DNA of 64,000 nucleotides, from assembly GCA_017616555.1 (NCBI GenBank), contig JAFZXZ010000017.1, positions 28,933-92,932 of the forward strand, in the 5' to 3' direction. The stretch comes from a bacterium. Lineage in GTDB: Bacteria; Auribacterota; UBA3054. The notes below the pieces were generated by a model. The model did no database searches. It was not told the origin of the DNA and saw nothing but the letters and a program-made list of their open reading frames with translations. The translations under genes and the position numbers were made by a program. Positions 1-7,887 of this stretch are shown here, piece after piece; the first letter of the stretch is position 1; each line of letters begins with the position of its first letter.

Positions 1-781
1 TGTTGCCGGAATAAGTGCTGAAGAAAGCCCAGCCCGGCTGTTCGGCCATCTGTGTGCCATCTTCATAGCTGTCGAAGTTCTCCAGATACATGGTGTTGGA
101 GTCGCCTCTCGAAACGAAGTCGATGGCGGCGTTGCCATAGATGGCGCCTTCATTGCCTTCCGCCAAAGTGGAGAGCTGGGTGGAAAGACGCAGGAAGCGC
201 GGGGCGTCGCCGGAAGCGCAGGCCGATTCGCCTTCCCAGGTCTCGTCATTCACCGTCACTTTGACCAGCTTATAAACGCCGTCGGAATAGCGCAGCGTGG
301 CGGAGATCTCGTTCAGCGCGTCGGTCTTGACGTTCTCAAAGAGCTGGGAGGCTGGATCGGTGGCCAGCAAACCGGAAGTGTTGCAGTTGAAAAAGAAGAA
401 GCGGTTGGTGCTCTGGCCGTAGAGAGCGAAGAGGTCCACGCCGCTGCCTGGGCAGACCGTGCCTTTCACGACCACGTCGAAATTTCCCTGAACGTAGCCG
501 CTTTCCGCAAGCGTCGCCCAATCCGGGCCGATGACCGGCGTCAGGATCATGTTGTAATCTTCAGATCCGCCTTCGCTTTTTTTGAGCTGCAGGCACTTTG
601 TGCCGAAAGCCTCGACGATGACCGGCGCGCCGGCATAAGTCGAGAAGGTGGTGTAACCAAGATCAAGAAGATTGTCTCCGGCATCGTAGCTCGAGTAATC
701 GTCGCCCCAATACTGGAAGGAGTAGGCCGTTGAGGCCATGAAGACCGCCGCAAGAAGCGACAGACAGAGTAACCGTTTCAT
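1..781 (-). CDS. PEP-CTERM-type secreted beta-sandwich protein, C-terminus cut by window edge
   Basis: The reverse strand reads open from an ATG at 781 down to base 1 with no stop, giving about 260 residues. A cleavable signal peptide is clear (MKRLLCLSLLAAVFMASTAYS). It is followed by an aromatic and Asp-rich segment (YWGDDYSSYDAGDN), then a domain of about 190 residues that looks all-beta. A second repeat then begins with ENFDSYEDGTQMAEQPGWAFF, almost the same as the mature N-terminus of the next gene (EDFESYEVGTQMAEQEGW). The two are therefore paralogues, and this one probably also has several repeats and a PEP-CTERM tail beyond the edge. AGGAG lies 6 bases before the ATG. Function unknown; secretion is inferred from the signal peptide. 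Confidence 0.8.
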   Translation of the reverse strand, partial: MKRLLCLSLLAAVFMASTAYSFQYWGDDYSSYDAGDNLLDLGYTTFSTYAGAPVIVEAFGTKCLQLKKSEGGSEDYNMILTPVIGPDWATLAESGYVQGNFDVVVKGTVCPGSGVDLFALYGQSTNRFFFFNCNTSGLLATDPASQLFENVKTDALNEISATLRYSDGVYKLVKVTVNDETWEGESACASGDAPRFLRLSTQLSTLAEGNEGAIYGNAAIDFVSRGDSNTMYLENFDSYEDGTQMAEQPGWAFFSTYSGN

Positions 782-826
782 AAACACTCCTGATGGTTAG
801 GTTGAATGTAAAACAAATTCTTTGGC

Positions 827-860
827 AAAAAAAGGCCCGGCTTTCGCCGAGCCTTTTTTT
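827..860 (-). terminator. Rho-independent terminator downstream of the 840-aa PEP-CTERM gene
   Basis: GGCCCGGC, a short TTTC loop and GCCGAGCC form a stem with one C-A mismatch. It is flanked by seven A on the left and seven T on the right, so it could work in both directions. It lies just past the stop of the gene ending at 870 and before the gene starting at 781. Confidence 0.8.
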
Positions 861-869
861 AGCGCTCTT

Positions 870-3392
870 TTATTTGCGTCTGATAAGAGCCAGACCAAGG
901 AGAGCGAGCAAGCCGAAGACAGCCGGTTCAGGAACAACGCTCACTTTGACGTTGTCGAACTGGATGTTGCCGGCGTAGGTCACGCACAGGCAGAAGAGGT
1001 TGCAGCCGGCGCCCTTGTAGTTGTCATTGATGTAGGCATCCACAGGATATTCAGAATTGTCGTCGATGGTGAATTCCGTGAGCAAGCCTTCCTTGTAGTC
1101 GATGACGTAGGAAACGTGCATCCAGTCTTCCGCGTATTCGGTCGTAGAGAACATGTAGTCGTTGGCATGGTCGAGACCATAAACGATAGGAACGCCGTCC
1201 ATGAAGTCGATGTCCAGCGTAATGTCCGCGGCGGACTGGTACATGCTGTTCTGCTTGAAGTAAATGACTTCCCTGCCGATCAGGTCTTCTCTTTCGAAGA
1301 TGGCGGGCGGGAGGAAGACATCGCAGTCGAACCTGACCATGCTGTTCTCGGGAACATCCAGGGCGTGGTAATAGCCGCCGTAGCCGCCGCCGATCTCGAT
1401 CATCACGGTCTGGTTGTCGTTGGTGCTCATAACATAGGCAACGTTGGCGCCGGGGTTGTTGTCGCCCCAGTCGTCCTGGCCGGCAAATTCACCAAGCGCG
1501 AAGAACGGTTCTTCAAAGTCAGCGGAGTAATAGACGCCGCCAACCACGAAGGAAACGATGGTGGTAGTGCATCCGGCGTCGCCGGCGTTGAACACTACTC
1601 TGGAGCGGTAGTAGTTGTCACCCAAGCCTTCCCTGTCCACGGTGAACGTCACTTCCTGACTATCCTCAACGGTGCCGCTGCTCGGGGAGACCGTAACGTT
1701 TTCGGCTAGATCGAGAACTTCAGCCGTGTAGTCGAAGGAGCCCTTGCCGCCGTTCAAGACATTCACAGCAGCGCTGTCGTTAACGCCAACAGATGCAGAC
1801 AAGGGAACGATCATCTTAGCGTCCGCTTCCTTTTCGACTCTTTCAACCTTAATATTGTCGATGCCATGATTGCATTCAAGAACACCGTTGGCGTTATCCC
1901 AGACGGCATATCCCCAGGAATTGTAGAAATGGGTGTCGGGCTGCTTGAGCTGCCAATTGGTGAAGTTCGTGACAACGCCGTCCCAGCCGAAACTGAGAAG
2001 CATATTGGCCTGGAGGTCGATGGTATATTCGACTGTGACCCACTTGTCGTAGGGGGCGATGGCGAAATTCTTGATTTTCTTAGCGCCATTGTTCTTCTGA
2101 ATGTTTACCAGATAGAAACCTTCGCCGCTTTCGTCTTTCGAAACATAATTCTCGAACTTCTCGTGGCTGTTTTTCTGCAGCATACAGACGTCGGTGGCCG
2201 TGCCGTCGGAGGGCCAATACACATCAAAGGAGACCTTCACCACAAGGTTTTCATACCAACAAGCTTGCGGAAGATACATGCTGCAGGCGTTGTTGCCGCC
2301 GGCACCGTAAATGAACATGCATTTGCCGCTGCAGTCGTAGGCGTTGGAGACGATAACGTCGCCCATGTCGAGCGTCCAGCCTCTCTGACCGACGATCGAG
2401 CCGTCTTCCATATCGTCGAATTTTTCTTCAAAAATTATGTTGCCTTTGGAGCACATGACGGAAACGACTTTCGGTTCGCCGGCGCCGCCGGAAACAGTCA
2501 TGCTGCCGCGGTAGAATCCGTCGGGCATGTCTTCCTTGGCTTTCAGGGTAAGAACGGTCGAATCGGTAAACGTGCCGCTGGTGGGGGTGACTTCCAGCCA
2601 ATCGGCGTCGGTGGTGACGGTGAAGTTGATCTCGCCTTCGGAGGCGCCGTTGAAGAGCGTGAACTCCGCGCTGGTGGAATCCAGGGGAATGACCGCATCG
2701 CTGTCACAGAAAATGGTGGGCTCTTCGGCACGGGCCACGTTCTCGACCTTGACGAAATCATAATAGGTGCCGGTAGCGCCTTCGATCACACCGCCAAGAT
2801 ACGTGGAAAGGCGCATCCTCCACGGCTGTTCGAAAGTGGTTTCCAACATAATGGAGCATTCCTGAGTCTCGCCGTTGCAAGTCACAGACGTGATCTGGTT
2901 GTTGAGATGGTCGAAAACGACTGTGATCTCGTTGGGAGTCAAACCGTCGGTGTTGAAGTTTTCAAAGGTAACGCCGCCCGGACTGGAAGCCATCAAACCG
3001 TCCGCTGCGTTCAGGTGCAGATAGAAGAAGCGGCTCATGTTCTTATCGTAAAGCGCAATAAGGTCGGTATTGGAACCGGAGACAACTTTCGTGGAGATCT
3101 TTGTGACTTCTTTGAGAGTGCTGGCAGGCGTGGTATCGAAAGTCGGAGTCAGGACCATAACATATTCGGTGGAGCCCGTATCGGACTGGCTCAGTACCAT
3201 GGCCTTGGAATCAATGTTGGGAGCATTCGTCACGACCGTGGTGTTGCCGGTGTAGTTGTTGAAGATTTCCCAGCCTTCCTGTTCGGCCATCTGGGTGCCC
3301 ACTTCGTAGCTTTCAAAATCTTCCTGATAGACGACGCCGGCAAAGACCGGAACGCAGACCAGGAGCAATAGAGCTATGAGGATTCGTTTCAT
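870..3392 (-). CDS. PEP-CTERM protein with three beta-sandwich repeats and BACON-like linkers
   Basis: 840 residues. A signal peptide (MKRILIALLLLVCVPVFA) is followed by three modules of about 190 residues that start with similar Glu/Asp-Phe phrases: EDFESYEVGTQ near 24, EEKFDDMEDGS near 318 and ADFEEPFFALG near 627. They are separated by linkers of about 90 residues of the kind DWLEVTPTSGTF...GFYRGSMTV, which resemble BACON/Ig-like domains. The last 25 residues are a typical PEP-CTERM sorting signal: VVPEPAVFG, a hydrophobic helix and IRRK. In such proteins an exosortase is expected to process this tail at the cell envelope. No exosortase gene is in the window. SD GAGGT lies 5 bases before the ATG. 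The modules may bind polysaccharide (LamG-like), but that is only inference. Confidence 0.85.
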   Translation of the reverse strand: MKRILIALLLLVCVPVFAGVVYQEDFESYEVGTQMAEQEGWEIFNNYTGNTTVVTNAPNIDSKAMVLSQSDTGSTEYVMVLTPTFDTTPASTLKEVTKISTKVVSGSNTDLIALYDKNMSRFFYLHLNAADGLMASSPGGVTFENFNTDGLTPNEITVVFDHLNNQITSVTCNGETQECSIMLETTFEQPWRMRLSTYLGGVIEGATGTYYDFVKVENVARAEEPTIFCDSDAVIPLDSTSAEFTLFNGASEGEINFTVTTDADWLEVTPTSGTFTDSTVLTLKAKEDMPDGFYRGSMTVSGGAGEPKVVSVMCSKGNIIFEEKFDDMEDGSIVGQRGWTLDMGDVIVSNAYDCSGKCMFIYGAGGNNACSMYLPQACWYENLVVKVSFDVYWPSDGTATDVCMLQKNSHEKFENYVSKDESGEGFYLVNIQKNNGAKKIKNFAIAPYDKWVTVEYTIDLQANMLLSFGWDGVVTNFTNWQLKQPDTHFYNSWGYAVWDNANGVLECNHGIDNIKVERVEKEADAKMIVPLSASVGVNDSAAVNVLNGGKGSFDYTAEVLDLAENVTVSPSSGTVEDSQEVTFTVDREGLGDNYYRSRVVFNAGDAGCTTTIVSFVVGGVYYSADFEEPFFALGEFAGQDDWGDNNPGANVAYVMSTNDNQTVMIEIGGGYGGYYHALDVPENSMVRFDCDVFLPPAIFEREDLIGREVIYFKQNSMYQSAADITLDIDFMDGVPIVYGLDHANDYMFSTTEYAEDWMHVSYVIDYKEGLLTEFTIDDNSEYPVDAYINDNYKGAGCNLFCLCVTYAGNIQFDNVKVSVVPEPAVFGLLALLGLALIRRK

Positions 3393-3521
3393 AATAACCT
3401 CGTTGGTTTTGGTTAAGAGATGTTAAAGATTCTATCTGTCAATAATGATATGAAAAAGCAACTTATAAATAAATATCCCTAAAAAACAGCTTTTTTTATA
3501 GATAAAACACATGGAAAACCA

Positions 3522-3538
3522 TTTGTCATTTTGACAAA
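3522..3538. promoter_or_regulatory. 17-bp perfect palindrome, possible operator
   Basis: TTTGTCA-TTT-TGACAAA lies in the 200-bp AT-rich gap between the divergent PEP-CTERM gene and the Bat operon. It is about 65 bp upstream of the sigma-54-like motif, a reasonable place for an activator or repressor site. It also contains TTGACA, which could instead be a sigma-70 -35 box, but no good -10 follows at 16-18 bp. Confidence 0.35.
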
Positions 3539-3587
3539 AAGCAGCGGCGGCAAAATTTTAAGTTATGTAAATATCGTGATTTATTTT

Positions 3588-3604
3588 TTGGCACGCTTTT
3601 TGCA
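3588..3604 (+). promoter_or_regulatory. Sigma-54-type promoter (-24/-12) of the Bat operon
   Basis: TTGGCACG-CTTT-TTGCA matches the RpoN consensus TGGCACG-N4-TTGC without a mismatch, with the essential GG (3590-3591) and GC (3602-3603) at the correct spacing. Transcription would begin near 3614-3616, at the ATG at 3616, giving a leaderless or almost leaderless transcript. No better sigma-70 promoter is apparent upstream of this operon. Confidence 0.55.
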
Positions 3605-3615
3605 ATATGTTCGGC

Positions 3616-4482
3616 ATGCGTAAAACGATTTACATAATTGCAGTTTTCCTGCTGGCGCTGAGCGCGAGTTCGGAAGTAAGGTGGGAGATCCTTCCGGAGA
3701 GCACCAACGTCGTCTCAAAGAAGAGCACGCAGCTCATAATGACCGCTACGTGGACCGGCTATGAGACGATCTCCGTGCGCACTCCCCGCTTTAAGGAATT
3801 GAAAGGCGCCCTGGTAAAAGACATCGTCAGCTACAACGAGTCGAAGCCGGGTGTTGGCGGGACGCAGCATACCGCTACTTACCTGATCGATCTTCTTGTA
3901 ACGAACGCCCCGGGAACGGTCGTCGAGACCGGATTGATCGAGGTCATGTCGAGAGGATTAGAGGACAGCGAATTCAGCAGTTCCGATCTGGCGGGCATAA
4001 CTTTGAACGTTAAGAGCGCAAAGCTTCCATGGCTCGTTATCGCGGCCGCCCTTCTGATCGTCCTTGCCGCCGCGCTGGTTTTCGTCTTGAAAAAGAAAAC
4101 GGCGAAAAAAAGCGCGGATCAGCCCGAACAGAACCTCGAGGAAGAATACCTCGTGAAGCTGGAGGAAAGCAGGGAGCTGAGGCTTAAGGGCGAGACCGCC
4201 GCCTACTTCGGCAAATGCGAAGAGCTCTTAAGAAGCTACCTGCGCGCCAAGTATTCCATCGCCGACCTCGACTCATTCGGGGAAAAGGAAGCTTTGAATA
4301 ACGGCGTGGACCAGAGGATGGTGAGGACGGCCAAGGAAGTATGCGCCCTTTGTTTCAACGTGCGCTACGCCGGCTACGAGCCCTCCGCCATGGAAGAAAA
4401 GCGCGCCTATGATTTTTTGAAAGAATTATTAATCCGTAACAAGCCCAACCGTCAAAAGGAAACGGATGAGCTTTACATCTAA
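3616..4482 (+). CDS. BatD/DUF4381-like membrane protein, first gene of the MoxR/Bat operon
   Basis: 288 residues from the ATG at 3616; an in-frame ATG at 3607 would add three residues but lies upstream of the predicted transcription start. The layout is a signal peptide (MRKTIYIIAVFLLALSASS), an extracytoplasmic beta domain of about 110 residues, one membrane helix (LPWLVIAAALLIVLAAALVFVL, about 138-160), a basic stop-transfer KKKTAKK and a cytoplasmic helical domain of about 100 residues (LLRSYLRAKYSI, VRYAGYEPS). That cytoplasmic domain resembles the C-termini of BatD and of the lipoprotein at 6910-7887. The next gene, MoxR, starts 11 bases downstream with its own SD. It probably serves as a membrane partner of the MoxR chaperone. 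The precise family is uncertain. Confidence 0.7.
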   Translation: MRKTIYIIAVFLLALSASSEVRWEILPESTNVVSKKSTQLIMTATWTGYETISVRTPRFKELKGALVKDIVSYNESKPGVGGTQHTATYLIDLLVTNAPGTVVETGLIEVMSRGLEDSEFSSSDLAGITLNVKSAKLPWLVIAAALLIVLAAALVFVLKKKTAKKSADQPEQNLEEEYLVKLEESRELRLKGETAAYFGKCEELLRSYLRAKYSIADLDSFGEKEALNNGVDQRMVRTAKEVCALCFNVRYAGYEPSAMEEKRAYDFLKELLIRNKPNRQKETDELYI

Positions 4483-4493
4483 AAGGAGAATTT

Positions 4494-5483
4494 ATGAATA
4501 CAGACGTCAAACAGATCCAGGAACAGGTCCAGTCAGCCAGCGCTAAGTTTTCCGTGCTGCGCCAGGAGATCTCGAACACAATCGTAGGGCAGAGCTACAT
4601 GATCGACAGGCTTTTGATCGGCTTGCTGTCCAACGGGCACATTTTGTTGGAAGGCGTTCCGGGACTGGCCAAGACCTTGTGCGTTACGACGCTTGCCAAA
4701 GCCGTGAAAGCCGATTTCAAGCGCATCCAGTTCACGCCTGACCTTCTGCCCGCCGACCTTATCGGCACTATGATCTACGATCCGAAGGAAGGCACCTTCA
4801 AGACCAAGAAAGGCCCGATCTTCGCTAATTTGATCCTGGCCGACGAGATCAACCGCGCCCCGGCCAAAGTGCAGAGCGCTCTTCTGGAAGCTATGCAGGA
4901 ACACCAGGTGACGATAGGAGACCAGTCCTTCGCCCTGGACGAACCCTTCCTGGTCCTGGCCACCCAGAACCCCATAGAGCAGGAAGGCACCTATCCCCTG
5001 CCGGAGGCGCAGGTGGACCGCTTCATGCTGAAACTTAAGATCACCTACCCCAACAAAAAAGAGGAAAAGGAGATCCAGCGCCGCATGGCCGCTACCAACG
5101 TGAAGTGCGAAGTCAATGAGATAATCACTCCGGAAGAGATCCTGGAAGCGAGAAAAATAGTCGATTCCATCTACATCGACGAGAAAGTCAGCGACTACAT
5201 CCTCGACATCATTTTCGCGACCAGAGAGCCGGAAGCCTACAAGCTCCCCTTCAAGGACTACATCCAGTACGGCGCTTCGCCCCGCGCCACCATCGCGCTG
5301 ACAATAGCCGCCAAGGCCCACGCCTTCCTGCAGGGCAGAGGCTTCGTGACGCCGCAGGACGTCAAGTCCATCGGCCCGGACGTCTTGCGCCACAGAGTTA
5401 TAGTGAGCTACGAGGCGGAAGCGGAAGGCATGACTTCCGACGACCTCGTCCAGAAGATCTTCGACGAAGTGCAGGTGCCCTGA
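4494..5483 (+). CDS. moxR: MoxR-family AAA+ ATPase
   Basis: 329 residues, the usual size. Walker A is GVPGLAKT at about 54-61 and Walker B is LILADEIN at about 113-120. These are followed by the MoxR-typical RAPAKVQSALLEAMQE, ATQNPIEQEGTYPLPEAQVDRF (sensor 1 region) and a C-terminal lid with YGASPRATIAL. MoxR proteins are thought to act as chaperones that help metal or cofactor insertion or complex assembly together with VWA-domain proteins; the two VWA genes and the DUF58 gene of this operon fit that. SD AAGGAG lies 6 bases before the ATG. Family assignment is firm; the client is unknown. Confidence 0.95.
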   Translation: MNTDVKQIQEQVQSASAKFSVLRQEISNTIVGQSYMIDRLLIGLLSNGHILLEGVPGLAKTLCVTTLAKAVKADFKRIQFTPDLLPADLIGTMIYDPKEGTFKTKKGPIFANLILADEINRAPAKVQSALLEAMQEHQVTIGDQSFALDEPFLVLATQNPIEQEGTYPLPEAQVDRFMLKLKITYPNKKEEKEIQRRMAATNVKCEVNEIITPEEILEARKIVDSIYIDEKVSDYILDIIFATREPEAYKLPFKDYIQYGASPRATIALTIAAKAHAFLQGRGFVTPQDVKSIGPDVLRHRVIVSYEAEAEGMTSDDLVQKIFDEVQVP

Positions 5484-5521
5484 TGATCTTTCCCAATAGG
5501 ATAGATTAAGGAGAAATCAAG

Positions 5522-6403
5522 ATGTTATCCAAAGAACTGCTCCAGAAAGTCCGCCAGATCCAGATCAGGACCAGCCACCAGGTGACCGAGGTCATGGCCG
5601 GCGAATACAAGAGCGCCTTCAAAGGGCGCGGCATGGAGTTTGACGAAGTCAGGCTCTACCAGCCCGGCGACGACATCAGGACCATCGACTGGAACGTCAC
5701 GGCCCGCACCGGCGTTCCGTACGTGAAGCGCTTCGTGGAAGAGCGCGAACTGACCGTCATGCTGATGGTGGACGCCAGCTCCTCCGGCGCCTTCGGTTCA
5801 GTAACTAAGAGCAAGAACGAGATCGCAGCCGAGATCGCGGGGCTTCTGGCCTACACCGCAATAAGGAGCAACGACAGAGTGGGGCTCATCATCTTTACGG
5901 ATAGAATCGAGCTCTACATCCCGCCGAAGAAAGGCCACTCCCATGTCCTCCGCGTCATCAGGGAAGTTTTGGGCTTCAAGAAGAGCGAGCGCTCCAAAAC
6001 GGACGTCGGCGCCGCCCTCGATTTCTTAAACAAAGTCTGCCGCAGGAAGGCCGTCGTCTTCCTTATCTCGGACTTTTTGTGCGAAGGCTTCGAGAAGCCG
6101 ATAAACCTCGCCAGCAAGCGTCACGACCTCATTCCGGTCTCCGTTTCCGACCCGAGGGAAAGCTCGCTTCCGCCGATCGGCCTCATCACTCTCGAAGACG
6201 CCGAAACGGGCGAGACCATAACCGTTGACACCTACGACGCCAAAGTCCGCCGGACCTTGGAAAAACTCTCAGTAATGAGAAACGAGGAACGCGACAAAAG
6301 CTTCACGTCCTCCGGCGTGGACTCCATGCGCGTATCGACCAACGCCAACTACGGCGACGAGATCGTGCGCTTCTTCAAACGCCGGGAAAAAACCATTTTC
6401 TAA
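5522..6403 (+). CDS. DUF58 domain protein (degenerate VWA), MoxR partner
   Basis: 293 residues. It contains the DUF58 core GRGMEFDEVRLYQPGDDIRTIDWNVTAR near 38-65, the signature that normally follows MoxR in these operons. A VWA-like fold follows, with MVDASSSG as a MIDAS-like DxSxS. It has no membrane helix, so it is probably cytoplasmic or peripheral. A strong SD (AAGGAGA) lies 6 bases before the ATG. It sits between moxR and the TPR gene, the normal MoxR-DUF58-VWA order. The biochemical activity of the family is not established. Confidence 0.92.
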   Translation: MLSKELLQKVRQIQIRTSHQVTEVMAGEYKSAFKGRGMEFDEVRLYQPGDDIRTIDWNVTARTGVPYVKRFVEERELTVMLMVDASSSGAFGSVTKSKNEIAAEIAGLLAYTAIRSNDRVGLIIFTDRIELYIPPKKGHSHVLRVIREVLGFKKSERSKTDVGAALDFLNKVCRRKAVVFLISDFLCEGFEKPINLASKRHDLIPVSVSDPRESSLPPIGLITLEDAETGETITVDTYDAKVRRTLEKLSVMRNEERDKSFTSSGVDSMRVSTNANYGDEIVRFFKRREKTIF

Positions 6404-6407
6404 ACTT

Positions 6408-6908
6408 ATGTCAAAAATCATTTCCTTAATACAGATCCTTTGCTTCATACTGCTTCTCCTTATCGCCTACAGGCTCTACTTCCCGCCCAAAGCGAACTGG
6501 ACCGCCGAGCAGCAGAGAGCCCTGGCCATCACTTTGAGGACCAAAGGGCTCGATCTGCAGGCCGCCAAAGAGCTGCAGAAATACCTCTCCGACTACCCCG
6601 TTCCCGTAAAAGAGCGCCCGGGAGTATGCGTGACGATCGGCAACATCTATTACGACAAGCTTGATTTCGCCAACGCCGTCGCCTACTACTACCGCGCCGA
6701 AGCGTTAGACCCGACTTTTGCGAACGACAAGGACGTCCCGAGAAGAGTGGTCGATTCCCTAACGAAGCTGGGGCGCCAGAAAGAGGCCGCCGCCGCGAGG
6801 AAAAGATACACCGCCCTGGATCCCTCGCTCGACCAGAAGGAAGAAGTGAAGAATGAGAAGGAACCGGAAAAACCGGCTCAGGATGAAAATCTAAAAGAGG
6901 AAAAATAA
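6408..6908 (+). CDS. Membrane-anchored TPR protein
   Basis: 166 residues. A single N-terminal membrane anchor (IISLIQILCFILLLLIAYRLYF) is followed by about two TPR-like units: AAKELQKYLSDYPV, then IGNIYYDKLDFANAVAYYYRAEALDPTFAND. The tail is charged and Glu/Lys/Pro-rich (about 140-166). It starts 4 bases after the DUF58 stop without an obvious SD, so it is probably translationally coupled. It is probably a scaffold within the Bat membrane complex; no enzyme motif is seen. Confidence 0.75.
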   Translation: MSKIISLIQILCFILLLLIAYRLYFPPKANWTAEQQRALAITLRTKGLDLQAAKELQKYLSDYPVPVKERPGVCVTIGNIYYDKLDFANAVAYYYRAEALDPTFANDKDVPRRVVDSLTKLGRQKEAAAARKRYTALDPSLDQKEEVKNEKEPEKPAQDENLKEEK

Positions 6909-6909
6909 C

Positions 6910-7887
6910 ATGCGTCATATTTGTCTGCTGATACTGCTGACCGCGGCTCTGATAGGCTGCCAGAAGAAGAAGGCCGAAAGCGCAGCCGCGCAAACGAGCG
7001 ACCCCGTCGCCGTGAACGTCTTCGTGGACCGGCCGCAGGTCAGAGTGGGCGACCTTGTGAAATACACCATCTCCGTCAACGCCCAGACCAACATCGACGT
7101 TCAGATGCCTGATTTCGCCGAGAACCTGGCGCCCATGGGCAGCCTCCTGATCCACGACTGGGAGAACCTCCCGGAAGAAAAACTGCCGGGCGGCCGCGTC
7201 GTAAGGAAACAGACCTACGAGCTGGAGACCTATCTGACGGGCGTCTATGAGATTCCGCCCGCGAAAGTGAATTTCGCCATTACGGGCCACACCAACACGC
7301 TCTATAGTTCCGCCCTCTGCGTAGAGGTCGTCTCCATCGCCAAGGAAGGCGAGATGACCGACATCAGGGACATCAAGGGCGTGGTTGAGCTGCTTTTGAA
7401 GGAAAAGAACAGAACGAAGATCATCATAGTGCTAGCCTCCCTGGCCGCCGTCGCGCTAGTTCTGCTTCTCTGCCTCAGAAAGAAAAAAGAAGCATCCGCG
7501 CCCCCTCCCGTCCCGGCCCACGTCAAGGCTTACGCAGCCCTGGAGGCTCTCCTTGCCGAAGGGCTCCTGGAAAAAGAACTTTACAAAGAATATTTCAGCC
7601 GTCTCTCCATCGTCTTGAGAACTTACATTGAAGACCGCTTCGAGATCCGCGCTCCGGAACTCACCACGGAGGAATTCCTCGCCATCCTTAGGCAGGATCC
7701 CAAGTTCACCTACGAACAGAGGGAAATGCTCCGCTCCTTCCTCATGGAGTGCGACATGATCAAATTCGCCAAGGGCGAGACCTCTCTTGAACTGGCGAAG
7801 GAAGCAACAAAGAACATCAAAAATTTCATCGAGCAGACAAAAGAGACCGCCGAACAGAAAGAAGAAAAAGAAGGAGGAAAGCAATGA
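6910..7887 (+). CDS. BatD-like lipoprotein with transmembrane helix and cytoplasmic helical domain
   Basis: 325 residues. The lipobox LIGC puts the lipidated Cys at 17. Next come an extracytoplasmic beta domain (VNVFVDRPQVRVGDLVKYTISV...YEIPPAKVNFA), a membrane helix near 165-190 (IIIVLASLAAVALVLLLCL), a basic KKKE stop and a cytoplasmic helical domain (LYKEYFSRLSIVLRTYIEDRFEIRAPELTTEEFLA). The last part matches the C-terminal domain family seen in the first gene and in BatD. A lipid anchor plus a transmembrane helix is unusual: it would fix both ends of the periplasmic domain to the inner membrane. It starts one base after the TPR stop and overlaps batA by ATGA. Confidence 0.72.
   Translation: MRHICLLILLTAALIGCQKKKAESAAAQTSDPVAVNVFVDRPQVRVGDLVKYTISVNAQTNIDVQMPDFAENLAPMGSLLIHDWENLPEEKLPGGRVVRKQTYELETYLTGVYEIPPAKVNFAITGHTNTLYSSALCVEVVSIAKEGEMTDIRDIKGVVELLLKEKNRTKIIIVLASLAAVALVLLLCLRKKKEASAPPPVPAHVKAYAALEALLAEGLLEKELYKEYFSRLSIVLRTYIEDRFEIRAPELTTEEFLAILRQDPKFTYEQREMLRSFLMECDMIKFAKGETSLELAKEATKNIKNFIEQTKETAEQKEEKEGGKQ

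Noticed and set aside
1866..3371. 501-codon plus-strand frame
   Set aside because: Shadow of the PEP-CTERM gene on the other strand, which has a signal peptide, repeats and sorting signal.
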